DNA of 64,000 bases from positions 183,219 through 247,218 of the forward strand of contig JBBIRW010000003.1 of assembly GCA_037441565.1 (NCBI GenBank), read 5' to 3'. Under the pieces are notes generated by a model. The model searched no databases. It was not told the origin of the DNA and saw nothing but the letters and a program-made list of their open reading frames with translations. Source of the DNA: JBBIRW01 sp037441565 (GTDB lineage: Bacteria > Desulfobacterota > JBBIRW01). Positions 1-9,387 of the stretch are shown piece by piece (the stretch's first letter is position 1; every line of letters begins with the position of its first letter). Position numbers and translations under genes: made by a program.

Positions 1-2
1 AT

Positions 3-437
3 ATGGAAAAATTCATAGAGCTCCTTGAATGTCATACCAGGGAGAAACTTGAAGAGATCTATACCTCCACATTTGATCTACACCCCATCTGCTACCCTTA
101 TGCAGGTTATCATCTATTTGGTGATGACTACAGGAGAAGTCAGTTCATGACAAGGCTTAAGGAGGAGTACAGAAAAAAGGGATTCTTTCCTCCGGATGAT
201 GAACTTCCCGATCATATAGGCATAATCCTGAAATATATGGGAACAGTGAAGGATGACGAAACGATTCTTAATGAGTGTCTCCTTCCTGTTATTGAAAAAA
301 TGACCTCACTTTTTAACCCATTATTCAACAATCCGTACTTTTATCTCATGACTTCGCTACTACTTTTTCTCAGGGAGAAGATGGGCATTGAAAGGAAAGA
401 AATATCATTTACTGACGGAGGATGTAACCATGAGTGA
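3..437 (+). CDS. narJ: NarJ-like nitrate reductase assembly chaperone (probably 5'-truncated by window edge)
   Basis: This is a TorD/NarJ-family chaperone, which helps insert the molybdenum cofactor into the NarGH catalytic part of membrane nitrate reductase in the cytoplasm. The visible 144 residues match the middle and C-terminal part of the family: an L-x-x-x-Y-x-x-x-F-D segment near residues 16-25 and the P-D-x-E-L-P-D-H-I block near residues 64-72, which corresponds to the conserved ELPDH of E. coli NarJ. About 45 family residues that normally precede this part are missing, and the first codon lies at base 3, so the true start is probably outside the window. It overlaps narI by 8 bases, supporting translational coupling in a nar operon whose narG and narH would lie upstream. 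Confidence 0.8.
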   Translation: MEKFIELLECHTREKLEEIYTSTFDLHPICYPYAGYHLFGDDYRRSQFMTRLKEEYRKKGFFPPDDELPDHIGIILKYMGTVKDDETILNECLLPVIEKMTSLFNPLFNNPYFYLMTSLLLFLREKMGIERKEISFTDGGCNHE

Positions 438-1098
438 TTATGCATTATTTATCGTATTCCCCTATCTCTCAATTTTAATAGCAGTCTCCGTGGGTGTATA
501 CCGCTACTTCAGTGATAGATTTTCATTCTCGGCCCTATCATCCCAGTTCCTTGAAAATAAACAGCTTTTCTGGGGTTCAATCCCCTGGCACTACGGTATC
601 ATTCTCATTCTGATATCCCATCTCATCGCTACACTTTTTCCAGGACTCTGGCAGGGGATTCTCGGTGAAAATGTCAGACTCTACATCATTGAAATAACAG
701 GGATGGCACTGGCATTGGCTGTTGCCATCGGAATCCTTATACTGATCATAAGAAGGATCCTCAATCCACGAGCAAAGGTTGTCACTTCAACATTTGACTG
801 GATTTTACTTATCTGTCTCTTACTTCAGGTGATCCTTGGTATTTATATCGCTGTTCGTTACAGGTGGGGTGGTTTATGGTATCTCCACACTGCAACACCA
901 TGGCTCATCTCTCTCTTCAAATTAAACCCTGATATATCGACTGTAATCCATCTCCCACTGGCTATTAAACTGCATTTTCTGAACGGCTTTCTCGCGATCT
1001 TACTATTTCCCTTTACAAGGCTTGTTCACATCTTCACGATTCCAATCGGTTATCTGTGGAAACCCTATCAGCTGGTTATATGGAACAGAATCAAATAA
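430..1098 (+). CDS. narI: Respiratory nitrate reductase gamma subunit, cytochrome b
   Basis: NarI anchors the nitrate reductase to the inner membrane and passes quinol electrons through two b hemes to NarH and NarG. The protein has 222 residues and about five membrane segments. The four heme ligands are recognisable by spacing: His54 and His64 (10 apart, in a W-H-Y-G...S-H-L segment) and His182 and His200 (18 apart). This matches His56/66 and His187/205 of E. coli NarI. The ATG at 430 was chosen because a GGAGG sits just upstream (417-421); an earlier in-frame ATG at 388 lies inside narJ and would add an unmatched tail. It is coupled to narJ and followed by narK. Confidence 0.92.
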   Translation: MSDYALFIVFPYLSILIAVSVGVYRYFSDRFSFSALSSQFLENKQLFWGSIPWHYGIILILISHLIATLFPGLWQGILGENVRLYIIEITGMALALAVAIGILILIIRRILNPRAKVVTSTFDWILLICLLLQVILGIYIAVRYRWGGLWYLHTATPWLISLFKLNPDISTVIHLPLAIKLHFLNGFLAILLFPFTRLVHIFTIPIGYLWKPYQLVIWNRIK

Positions 1099-1112
1099 AG
1101 GAGGAATTCTCC

Positions 1113-2405
1113 ATGTCAAAGGAACAGTTCGGTCTTAAAGGAAATCCTGCGCAGGGTCTTATTGGAGCAACCTTTGGATTCTTTATAGGCTTTGCTGCAG
1201 TTGCACTCTATGGTCCTGCAGCGAAGAACTTTAAAGAGTTGATGGGACTGAGCGGCTTGATGATGGGGTTCCTTGTTGCCATACCACAGCTTACAGGATC
1301 ACTCCTGAGGATCCCTTTTGGTGCATGGGTTGATAAGGTTGGCGGCAAAAAGCCCTTTCTGGTATTATTCATCCTTTCAATAACCGGGATGCTCGGTCTT
1401 ACATTCATCCTTCTAAAATACTATCCCGATAAAATGACCATCAAGCTTTATCCATTTGTGTTACTATTTGGGGCATTGAGCGGCTGTGGTGTTGCGACAT
1501 TTTCTGTTGGTATTCCCCAGACATCCTACTGGTATCCGAGAAACAAACAGGGCCTTGCACTCGGCGCATATGCAGGACTTGGAAATACTGCACCCGGATT
1601 CTTTACAATTCTACTTCCTGTCGCACTGATGAGCCTTGGACTTCCAAAGGCATATGCACTCTGGCTTCTAATACTTGTTACAGGGACTATCATCTATGCA
1701 CTGATAGCAGAGGATGCCTATTACTTTCAACTCATAAAGAAGGGTTACACCAGAACACAGGCAGTGGAGATTTCATCAAGGCTTGGACAGGAACTCATAC
1801 CATCTGGAGCCGTTGTGGATGCACTTAAAAAATCTGCAACGATAGGAAGAACATGGGCACTTGTGCTTCTCTATTTCACCTCCTTTGGTGGATTTCTCGC
1901 CCTTACAACCTGGTTTCCCGCCTACTGGAGTATCTTTCATGGACTGAATTTGAAAACAGCAGGACTACTTACAGCACTATGCTTCTCCCTGCTTGCCTCC
2001 TTCATCAGGGTTTTCGGTGGTGCAATAAGCGATAGAATTGGTGGTGAGGTGACATCCATAATGAGTTTCACCATCGTTCTTATAGGTGCGCTTTTCCTGA
2101 TGCTTTCATACAGCTTCATCCCTTCACTCATTGGTGAAATCCTTATTGGAACAGGAATGGGAATTGCCAATGCAGCTGTCTTCAAGCTCGTTCCAAAGTA
2201 TGTGCCTGAAGCAATTGGTGGCGCATCAGGATGGATCGGAGGTCTCGGGGCGTTTGGAGGTTTTATTGTTCCGCCAATACTTGGAGTCTTTCTCGATATC
2301 TATGGTAAAAATGGTTATGCAACAGGTTTTGTTGTTTATGTGATCCTTGCCATTATTTCAATCTCCATCTCCCTTTACATTATGAAAAAATACGGGAGGG
2401 GATAG
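1113..2405 (+). CDS. narK: NarK-family nitrate/nitrite transporter (MFS)
   Basis: A 430-residue major facilitator with about 12 hydrophobic segments, expected to import nitrate or exchange it for nitrite across the inner membrane. It shows the MFS loop motif G-x-W-x-D-K-x-G-G-K-K after the second helix and nitrate-signature-like Gly/Asn stretches: A-G-L-G-N-T-A-P-G in the first half and G-W-I-G-G-L-G-A-F-G-G in the second. The start at 1113 has a strong AAAGGAGG at 1097-1104; an upstream in-frame start at 1056 overlaps narI and lacks support. Gene order narJ-narI-narK supports a nitrate-respiration role. NarK1 and NarK2 type transport cannot be separated from sequence alone. Confidence 0.9.
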   Translation: MSKEQFGLKGNPAQGLIGATFGFFIGFAAVALYGPAAKNFKELMGLSGLMMGFLVAIPQLTGSLLRIPFGAWVDKVGGKKPFLVLFILSITGMLGLTFILLKYYPDKMTIKLYPFVLLFGALSGCGVATFSVGIPQTSYWYPRNKQGLALGAYAGLGNTAPGFFTILLPVALMSLGLPKAYALWLLILVTGTIIYALIAEDAYYFQLIKKGYTRTQAVEISSRLGQELIPSGAVVDALKKSATIGRTWALVLLYFTSFGGFLALTTWFPAYWSIFHGLNLKTAGLLTALCFSLLASFIRVFGGAISDRIGGEVTSIMSFTIVLIGALFLMLSYSFIPSLIGEILIGTGMGIANAAVFKLVPKYVPEAIGGASGWIGGLGAFGGFIVPPILGVFLDIYGKNGYATGFVVYVILAIISISISLYIMKKYGRG

Positions 2406-2454
2406 GTTTAATCCTCTCTTATCAGTATAAATGTTGCGTATCACGAAGGATGGC

Positions 2455-2982
2455 TTACTTCTCTGTAAAGTAAACCATCGTCTTTCCTGAAAGATGCATC
2501 GGTATTTCTGCATCTTCGATCCAGGAGCCTCTTCTAAAGAGCTTCTGGTCTGCTGATGCATAAACGACCTCACCGAGGAATGCATAACATTCCCCAGCAT
2601 CAATTGTATTCTTCAATATACACTCCACAACGCCTATCGATCCTTCAATAGTGGGTGCCTTCACCCTTCTCGAATGCGTCTTCTCCAACCCTGCCTTTTC
2701 GAATTTATCAACATCCCTCCCGGAATATCTACCGCATATCCATATCTTATCCAGCATCTCCCGGTTTGGAATGTTTATCACAAACTCCCCTGTCTTCTTT
2801 ATAAATTCTGCAGTAAGACTCTCTCTGGAAACGCAGACAATGACAAGCGGGGGTTCATCACTTGCAGGCGTTGCCCATGCGCATGCCATAACATTTTCCC
2901 TCTTTCCATCCGTGCTCGTGAGGAGAAAGGTAAGTTTGGGGTGAAGGAGATGGTATATATCCTTCTTTACTTCTTTTAACAT
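2455..2982 (-). CDS. Flavin reductase-like, FMN-binding split-barrel protein
   Basis: A 175-residue protein of the flavin reductase/flavoredoxin (DIM6/NTAB) family, which binds FMN in a split beta barrel and serves as a flavin reductase or electron carrier. Family features are the N-terminal P-x-x-x-x-x-L-L-T-S-T-D-G-x-x-N-V-M strand pair, the P-P-L-V-I-V-C-V strand, and the C-terminal G-E-V-V-Y-A strand. Its partner is not visible. The gene converges on narK with a 49-base gap in which I see no clear terminator. Substrate specificity cannot be assigned. Confidence 0.8.
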   Translation of the reverse strand: MLKEVKKDIYHLLHPKLTFLLTSTDGKRENVMACAWATPASDEPPLVIVCVSRESLTAEFIKKTGEFVINIPNREMLDKIWICGRYSGRDVDKFEKAGLEKTHSRRVKAPTIEGSIGVVECILKNTIDAGECYAFLGEVVYASADQKLFRRGSWIEDAEIPMHLSGKTMVYFTEK

Positions 2983-3062
2983 AATAAGCCCTCTTTAAAT
3001 GGATCTAATTCTCTGAATATTCTATTCAGGCAGGATAACTTTTCAAGGTTTAGTTGATAAAC

Positions 3063-3395
3063 CTATTCGAGCTCATCAATCTTTGCGGCCATTATAAAAT
3101 CGTTTTCAGAAAGCCCATCGATGGAATGGGTGTAGAGTTCAACTGTGACCCTATTATAAAAGATGTAAATATCCGGATGATGCCCCTCCTCTTCTGCAAG
3201 GTCAGCCACTTTATTTACGAATCTCATAGCATCATTAAAATCACTGAATGTGAACTCCTTTCTTATCTTTTTCTCTCCTATATGTTCCCAGCCCCCTTTG
3301 AGCGAAGAAAGGTATCTTTGAAATTCCTCTTTCTTCAAAGGATGAACACCCCCTTCGCATGGAACACATCTCTTTTTTGTCAACTCTGACCCCAT
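3063..3395 (-). CDS. Pterin-4a-carbinolamine dehydratase-like protein
   Basis: A 110-residue member of the PCD/DCoH family, which dehydrates 4a-hydroxytetrahydrobiopterin. The active-site segment G-H-H-P-D-I-Y-I-F-Y-N-R-V-T-V-E-L and the trailing T-H-x-x-x-G-L-S-E-N-D-F are clear, as is the N-terminal K-K-C/R-x-x-C-E-G-G-V block. Starts at ATG 3422 or TTG 3431 are also open; 3395 was chosen because the family normally begins right there, although no strong ribosome site precedes it. No aromatic amino acid hydroxylase lies nearby, so the role may be in molybdopterin or other pterin metabolism; that is inference. Confidence 0.82.
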   Translation of the reverse strand: MGSELTKKRCVPCEGGVHPLKKEEFQRYLSSLKGGWEHIGEKKIRKEFTFSDFNDAMRFVNKVADLAEEEGHHPDIYIFYNRVTVELYTHSIDGLSENDFIMAAKIDELE

Positions 3396-3523
3396 GTAAA
3401 CCACTATAGTTTCAGAATGCATTGAATTCAATACCCTATCGTATTAAATTTCAGGTATATTTAATCTCGATTATTTCACAGGCATAATATTATCTGGATG
3501 ATTTTGAAAAAGAGGTGATCTCT

Positions 3524-5749
3524 ATGTCAGGTTTATCAGTAAACCTTCTCAATGACAGAAGGCTAAATGCCCTGAATCAAGCCTTTGAGAGGTGTTTGAG
3601 GGTCTCTGAACTATTTGAATCCTGGAAGAAAAGGGATTACTACATTTCAGCGATCCAGCTTGCCTTTGATGAAACAATGGGCTTTGCAAAAAACTTCCCC
3701 TCGGATTTAGCCTTAAGGCTTTACCGTGATATCCTCACAACAAGACTTCTTTACGATGAGATAACAAAACATATAAAAAAGGGGGGAGATGGAACAATAG
3801 CAGGTCCAGCATTTACAGGGTACTGGCAGGAGGCTGTTGGTGTTGCTGTTGCCCATGCCATGGGCAATGAGGACTTTCTCTATCCATCGCACAGGGATAT
3901 GTCAGCATATATCGCAAAGGGTGAAACGCTCGATCGCATATGGCTTAATCATCTTGGAAAGATAACAGGACCCACGAAGGGTTACGATGGAAATGTGCAT
4001 TTTATAGATTATGAGCACAGGAACTTTGGATTTGAGGTATCAACAATGGGGGTTTCAGCTGTTATAGGCCCGGGTCCTGTAATCCCTGCAAATAAAGAAA
4101 AGGAACTCAAGCTCGGACGCAGCCTTGAGCCCGATGAAAGGATTGCTGCTGTTGCTATATTCGGTGACGGTTCATCATCAAATGGCGTCGTGCACGAAGG
4201 AATGAACCTTGCAAAGGCGTGGAATATACCTGTTCTTTTTGTTCTCCTTGACAACAGGATCGCCATCTCCGTTTCACCAGAGCAACAACACGGTGGAATT
4301 GACCTAACAAATAGATCAATAGGATATGAGATGCCTGGAATAACACTCGATGGAAACGATGTAATACTTTCATATCTTGGTGCCCGCTGGATGCTTACAT
4401 TTTCAAGAAGAACCATGCACCCCTCATTTATGAGGCTCGTTACCTTCAGAAGGCATGGACACAATGAGATAGAGGATGCTGAATATGCAAAGGAGGTTTA
4501 TGGAAGGGAAGAGTTCGAAAGACTATCATCCAAGGAAAATGATCCCCTTTACAGGATAAGAACGGAGCTCATTGAACTCGGTATTTTAACGGATGAATCA
4601 ATGAAAAGGATTGTATCAGAGGTAAGAAAGGATGTTATCGATTCATATAACAGGGCACTCAAGGAGCCGGACCCACCAAGGGATCGAACAGCCTTCAGAT
4701 CCTCACTTATAGATCCCGAATGCAGGATAACCAGGGAACTTTCATCAAAATATCCACCAACAAAAACAGACAGGGAGCTTTCCATGCGTGAGGCATTCAA
4801 GGAAGCATTAAGGGAGGAATTGAAGAACAATCCACTGCTCAGATACCTTGGCGAGGATGTTGCTGATCCAAAAGGAGGGGTTCTTGGATTAACACTTGGT
4901 CTTTCAAAAGAATTCCCTGATCAGGTCAGAAACACACCTATAAGTGAAACTGCGATAGCAGGTCATGTGGCAGGTTCAGGACTGTTTGGATACCCAGCTG
5001 TAGGTGAGTTTCAATTCTTACCCTTTACCTTTTCAGCAGGTGAACCCCTCTTTACATTTGTTCCAACGCGTCCTGCCATGATAGGATACGGATGCAACTG
5101 TGTCTATGTTGCTCCATTCGGTATTGTCCCTTCAAGCAACAACTACCATTCCGACTGCATTGAGATACATCTTGCATCCCTCAGGGGGGTAAAGTTGATC
5201 GTGCCTTCCACACCTGAGGATATGAAGGGATTGATGAAATCAGCCATCAGGGACCCCGATGCCTGTTTTGTTCTCCTTCAGATATATGAGCTGGGAAGTA
5301 AGGGTCCTGTTCCCGAGCATCAGTATTTCACGCCTCTTGGTGTTGCGGCGGTGAGGAGAGAGGGAAAGGACATATCCCTTGTTACATATGGACCACTTAT
5401 GCTGAGAAGGGCACTTGATGCAGCGGAAAAACTTGAAAAGATGGGGATCTCATTAGAAGTTATTGACCTCAGAACAATTGTTCCCTGGGATAAGGAGACA
5501 GTTTTGAAATCCGTTTCAAAAACAGGAAGGGTAATAATAATGCATGAGGCGTCCCGTTCCTTCCATGTAGGGGCTGAGCTTGCTGCATCGATAGTTGAGG
5601 ATCTGAGCTTTTATCGACTCAGAGCAAGACCCGTGAGACTTACAGCACCTGATACACCCGTTCCCTTCCACCCGAATCTCGAAGAAACACGTATTCCACT
5701 TGTTGATGATATAATTGAAGCTGCAAAAAAACTCATGGAGGAGTCCTGA
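3524..5749 (+). CDS. 2-oxoacid dehydrogenase E1, alpha-beta fusion
   Basis: A 741-residue thiamine diphosphate enzyme that decarboxylates a 2-oxoacid and transfers the acyl group to the lipoyl arm of E2. The N-terminal half is E1-alpha, with the thiamine-binding G-D-G near residue 215 and the matching D-N about 30 residues later. The C-terminal half from about residue 415 is E1-beta, with the transketolase-like P-I-S-E-T-A-I-A-G segment and a transketolase C domain. Fused E1 of this length is known mainly for branched-chain 2-oxoacid dehydrogenases, so isovalerate-type substrates are likely but not proven. The ATG at 3524 is preceded by AGAGGTG. The stop overlaps the E2 start (TGATG), so both are translationally coupled. 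Confidence 0.88.
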   Translation: MSGLSVNLLNDRRLNALNQAFERCLRVSELFESWKKRDYYISAIQLAFDETMGFAKNFPSDLALRLYRDILTTRLLYDEITKHIKKGGDGTIAGPAFTGYWQEAVGVAVAHAMGNEDFLYPSHRDMSAYIAKGETLDRIWLNHLGKITGPTKGYDGNVHFIDYEHRNFGFEVSTMGVSAVIGPGPVIPANKEKELKLGRSLEPDERIAAVAIFGDGSSSNGVVHEGMNLAKAWNIPVLFVLLDNRIAISVSPEQQHGGIDLTNRSIGYEMPGITLDGNDVILSYLGARWMLTFSRRTMHPSFMRLVTFRRHGHNEIEDAEYAKEVYGREEFERLSSKENDPLYRIRTELIELGILTDESMKRIVSEVRKDVIDSYNRALKEPDPPRDRTAFRSSLIDPECRITRELSSKYPPTKTDRELSMREAFKEALREELKNNPLLRYLGEDVADPKGGVLGLTLGLSKEFPDQVRNTPISETAIAGHVAGSGLFGYPAVGEFQFLPFTFSAGEPLFTFVPTRPAMIGYGCNCVYVAPFGIVPSSNNYHSDCIEIHLASLRGVKLIVPSTPEDMKGLMKSAIRDPDACFVLLQIYELGSKGPVPEHQYFTPLGVAAVRREGKDISLVTYGPLMLRRALDAAEKLEKMGISLEVIDLRTIVPWDKETVLKSVSKTGRVIIMHEASRSFHVGAELAASIVEDLSFYRLRARPVRLTAPDTPVPFHPNLEETRIPLVDDIIEAAKKLMEES

Positions 5750-7125
5750 TGCAGAGATATCTGGAGATAACACTGGATACAAAGGAGAGGCTTGGATTCT
5801 ATCAGGAGGTCACAGATGCTGTTGATGTTGAGATCATTGAGTGGTTCAAAAAGCCAGGGGATGTAATTGGAAGCATCGAGGATCCTGATACGCTTACTGT
5901 TGAAGGCGAGCCCATTGTGAAGGGAGAGAGCGCAAAGGGGGTTTTCATCCTAAAGGCAATGGGGTGGGAGATAGGTGCAAGGATTGTTGAGATACTTATT
6001 TCAGAAGGGGAGCGGATTACCATAGATTTGAGGAAGGAATCACTTAAACTTGCACTTCTTGAGGTTAAAACTGATATTACGGAAAAACCACAGCCAGAAA
6101 CAACTGGAACTATTAAAGAGGAAAAGCCTCCCCAGAGGATAACACCGCTTGCGAGGGAACTTATAGAGGACCTCGGTGTGAAAATAGAGGCAGAAGAGGA
6201 AAAAACCATAAGGCTCAATGATGTACTTGCATCACCAGTGGTGAGAAGAAGGGCCAGAGAACTGGGGATAGATCTCACAGGAGTAAGGGGGAGTGGTCCT
6301 GAAGGGATTATTACAGAAAGGGATCTTGAAAAGATAGTTAAGGAAAGGAAGGTTATTGAACTGAGACCCCCTGTTCCTGAGGAGGGTGAGGTAGAAGTCA
6401 TAAGACCTTCACTGAGAAGGCTTACGATTGCAAAGAATATGGCAAAGGCCTGGATTGCACCCCAGGCATCTGCAGGTATCGATATAGATGCATCGGCACT
6501 TATTGAATACAGGGAAAGGATGAAGGATGCATTCGAGAAGCTACACGGGATAAAGTTAAGGTATGACTACTTATTTGCTGCTGCATGTGCATGGTTACTA
6601 ACGCAGAAGGAGTTCAGGATTCTCAATGGAAGGTGGGTGGAAAGGGATGGGAAGGCATTCATTGAACTTTACAGACATGTAAACATAGGTATAGCAACAG
6701 CGATACCTCCATCATTAACAAAGAGTGGATTTTCAGAGCTTGTTACTCCAGTTATTAAAAATGCGGATAGGTTATCCTTCATTGAGCTTGCAAAAAGGGC
6801 CAATAAGCTGATAGATGATGCCATCTCAGGTAATCCAAAACCAGAGGATCAGATGGGTGCAACATTTACCGTTAACAACACGGGATCACCTGTTGAATGG
6901 AGGGGTATACATTTTTCAGGCGATGAATTTCCAGGACCCATATTTCCTCCTGATACAGGTGCAATACTCTCTTTCGGAGCTGTTCGTGAGGAGGTCGGAA
7001 GGAAGCGCGTGAGGATTGCCTTATGTTTTGATCACAGACTCTGTGATGGATTTGAGGTAAAACTGTTCCTCAGGGCACTTCAGTGGCTTATTGAGCATCC
7101 CGAGCAGATAACAGCGCTTGTTTAA
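5749..7125 (+). CDS. Dihydrolipoyl acyltransferase E2 with atypical lipoyl motif
   Basis: A 458-residue E2 core enzyme. Domains in order: a lipoyl-like domain (about 1-95), a peripheral subunit-binding domain (about 160-195, V-V-R-R-R-A-R-E-L-G...G-S-G-P-E-G), and the CoA-acyltransferase domain ending with D-H-R-L-C-D-G, which retains the catalytic His and Asp. The lipoyl domain lacks the usual E-T-D-K-A; the best candidate lysine is K63 in G-E-S-A-K-G-V. A partial binding-domain-like segment (T-P-L-A-R-E-L) precedes the main one. It directly follows the fused E1 and faces lipB and lpdA across an 10-base convergent gap, giving a complete complex plus an enzyme that could lipoylate it. Confidence 0.87.
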   Translation: MQRYLEITLDTKERLGFYQEVTDAVDVEIIEWFKKPGDVIGSIEDPDTLTVEGEPIVKGESAKGVFILKAMGWEIGARIVEILISEGERITIDLRKESLKLALLEVKTDITEKPQPETTGTIKEEKPPQRITPLARELIEDLGVKIEAEEEKTIRLNDVLASPVVRRRARELGIDLTGVRGSGPEGIITERDLEKIVKERKVIELRPPVPEEGEVEVIRPSLRRLTIAKNMAKAWIAPQASAGIDIDASALIEYRERMKDAFEKLHGIKLRYDYLFAAACAWLLTQKEFRILNGRWVERDGKAFIELYRHVNIGIATAIPPSLTKSGFSELVTPVIKNADRLSFIELAKRANKLIDDAISGNPKPEDQMGATFTVNNTGSPVEWRGIHFSGDEFPGPIFPPDTGAILSFGAVREEVGRKRVRIALCFDHRLCDGFEVKLFLRALQWLIEHPEQITALV

Positions 7126-7135
7126 CTGCTTCTGA

Positions 7136-7855
7136 TCACCCTTCAAATATAAACTTTTTGTAATGCATAACTTCTGAGAAGATCTGCGCCATCTTTTTTG
7201 CAAGATCTGAGTTGACTTCAAATTTCATACCCGTGATCTTCTTAACGGATGTAACGCCTATATCTGGGAGATTGCAGGGATCTATTAAGGAGAAGTATTG
7301 AAGATCTGGATGTATATTCAGACCACACCCCCTCGATACCACACCCCCATCGAATCTACAACCGAGAAAGCCGATCTTGAAAGCCAGTCCCCTCTCACAT
7401 ATCCATACACCTTGAATCCCTGGAAGGAATCTATTATTGAATAGCTTGAGTTGCCTTCCATCCTCTGCCTTCCAGAAACCTTCCCGGGACCAGCGGATGC
7501 GGAATGCACTGATGGAGAAAAGCTCCCGCAATGTCCTTATCATTGTCTCCTCAAGCGCATAAACATACTCGGTCACCCCGAATCCTTCTCTTAATTTCAC
7601 AATCGGTGCAAGCACGATCTGCCCCTCATCATGATACATGATCCCTCCACCCCTTTCAGCCTTTATCAGGGGAAAAGGGAGATCACCCTTTATGTGATCG
7701 AGGTCTGCCTTCTTATGGTAGCTGAATGATGGTGGGTGTCTCAGGAGAAAGAGGAGGTCTTCATCCTTATGGATGCGGCTTTTTGCCTCCCTGTTTAAGA
7801 TCTCCTCCAGCTCACTAACTGTTAATTTATCAAGCCATACGGCCCTTAACTTCAC
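7136..7855 (-). CDS. lipB: Octanoyltransferase LipB
   Basis: LipB moves an octanoyl group from acyl carrier protein to lipoyl-domain lysines, the first step of protein lipoylation. The 239-residue sequence has the R-G-G-G-x-x-x-H-x-x-G-Q block (about 68-79), the catalytic Lys160 in K-I-G-F-L-G and the catalytic Cys194 in F-S-L-I-D-P-C. Diagnostic positions are intact although overall it looks divergent. The gene overlaps lpdA by 26 bases and is probably translated with it. No lipA is visible in the window. A likely client is the E2 next door. Confidence 0.88.
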   Translation of the reverse strand: MKLRAVWLDKLTVSELEEILNREAKSRIHKDEDLLFLLRHPPSFSYHKKADLDHIKGDLPFPLIKAERGGGIMYHDEGQIVLAPIVKLREGFGVTEYVYALEETMIRTLRELFSISAFRIRWSREGFWKAEDGRQLKLFNNRFLPGIQGVWICERGLAFKIGFLGCRFDGGVVSRGCGLNIHPDLQYFSLIDPCNLPDIGVTSVKKITGMKFEVNSDLAKKMAQIFSEVMHYKKFIFEG

Positions 7856-9308
7856 GTTTTCCTGACCTCACATGCACAGCTTCATCATCGAGAAGACGGA
7901 TCGCTTCACCGATGAGTTCAGACCATGTGGGATGCTGGAATAGAAGTCCCTTTATATGATCAATTGAATCCTCTGCATGGCGCGCTGCTGCGATTATATG
8001 AATCAGTTCTGACGCACCCTCACCTATTATATGTGCACCCGCTATCTGTCTTATAGGTTTTCTGTGGTATCTATCCCTGTGTTCAACAATCTTCACCAAA
8101 CCCTCTCTGTGATCAAGGGAGATACCTTTGCCAAGTGCACCGTATCTCACCTTTGCTGAAAGCACTTCATGATTGGGCGCACTGCAGGTGATATTCTTTG
8201 CCTCACCTTCAGTTAGACCAACGCGCGCAACCTCCGGAATGGTGAATGTGCACACAGGTATGTTTGTATAATCCAGGCTGTCAATATTCCTTCCCGAAAT
8301 CACACCAGCAACAATCTCCCCTTCCCTTGTTGCAACATGTGCAAAACAGGGATGCTGCCTTCCGGGAATGGATATACAGTCACCAATTGCAAATACGCCG
8401 GATGGTCCCTTCAGAACCTCATAACCGGGAATCTTTACAGGTATAAACCCCCTTTCATCAACACCAATGCCAGCATCTTCAAGACCGAGATCATCTGTTG
8501 CTGGAACTATCCCTATAGCAACAAGGATGTGTGAGCCCTCAAGCACTTTTCCATCATCAAGTGTTATCCTCGCAGAGTCAGTGGTAATCTCCGTCTTTAC
8601 AACCTTTCTTCCGGTAAGAATATTAACACCCTTCTTTTTAAATATAATCTGAAGCTCTCTTGATATATCCTCATCCTCCTGGGGAAGCAGCCTTGACATA
8701 TGCTCAACCACAGTTACAGGCACACCAGTTGAACAGAAGAAGCTCGCAAATTCACATCCAATGGCACCACCTCCGATAATGATGAGCTTCTCTGGAAGCT
8801 TCGTTCCAGTAAGTATCTCTTTATTCGTAAGTACCCTTTCATGAGGGTAAGGAAGGCCTGGAAGTATTTTTGCACGAGCGCCAGTTGCGATTACAATATA
8901 ATCAGCGGAAAACTCCTCTATTCCATCGTCTGTTTGCACAACAACAGTTTTTCCCTTCTTAAATCTTGCTCGACCCTTTATGAGCTTAACACCATTAGAT
9001 TTCATTATTCCATCAAGTCCCGATGTTATTGCCTCAACCTTCTGACGTGAACGTTTTATTAATTCATGATACATCAGTCCGGGAACCTTATGATCAAGCA
9101 CATCTGAAATATCTTCAAGCTCGATAACCCTCTTTGCTGCATTAATAATCGTTTTTGAAGGTATACATCCTAACTGGAGGCATGTCCCTCCAAGTGCATT
9201 CTTTTCAACAATAAATGTTTCAAAACCTGCCCTCGCAAGCAGCACCGCACAGGGGTAACCTCCTGGTCCTCCTCCGATTACAACTACACTTTTTCCTTCT
9301 GCAGCCAT
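7830..9308 (-). CDS. lpdA: Dihydrolipoyl dehydrogenase E3
   Basis: A 492-residue flavoprotein disulfide reductase that reoxidises dihydrolipoyl groups of E2 with NAD. It has the N-terminal FAD motif G-G-G-P-G-G, redox cysteines C43 and C48 in G-G-T-C-L-Q-L-G-C-I-P-S-K, the central NAD-binding I-I-G-G-G-A-I-G-C-E-F-A-S, and the C-terminal active-site H-P-T-W-S-E. An AGGGGAAA precedes the ATG. It lies on the opposite strand to E1/E2 but its lipB overlap and position make it the probable E3 of the same complex. Confidence 0.92.
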   Translation of the reverse strand: MAAEGKSVVVIGGGPGGYPCAVLLARAGFETFIVEKNALGGTCLQLGCIPSKTIINAAKRVIELEDISDVLDHKVPGLMYHELIKRSRQKVEAITSGLDGIMKSNGVKLIKGRARFKKGKTVVVQTDDGIEEFSADYIVIATGARAKILPGLPYPHERVLTNKEILTGTKLPEKLIIIGGGAIGCEFASFFCSTGVPVTVVEHMSRLLPQEDEDISRELQIIFKKKGVNILTGRKVVKTEITTDSARITLDDGKVLEGSHILVAIGIVPATDDLGLEDAGIGVDERGFIPVKIPGYEVLKGPSGVFAIGDCISIPGRQHPCFAHVATREGEIVAGVISGRNIDSLDYTNIPVCTFTIPEVARVGLTEGEAKNITCSAPNHEVLSAKVRYGALGKGISLDHREGLVKIVEHRDRYHRKPIRQIAGAHIIGEGASELIHIIAAARHAEDSIDHIKGLLFQHPTWSELIGEAIRLLDDEAVHVRSGKREVKGRMA

Positions 9309-9387
9309 AATTTCCCCTGCATTGTGAATATGATTCTTCGCTAAATTTTATGATCTCACATGCCTTATCTACAATCAATGGGGGACT

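Noticed and set aside
4009..4464. Reverse-strand open frame of 151 codons inside the fused E1 gene
   Set aside because: It mirrors a well-conserved coding region in another frame, has no family pattern and no ribosome site.
5802..6401. Reverse-strand frame of 199 codons, Ser-rich, inside E2
   Set aside because: Antisense shadow of the lipoyl and linker region; Ser/Thr richness reflects reading Glu/Arg codons backwards.
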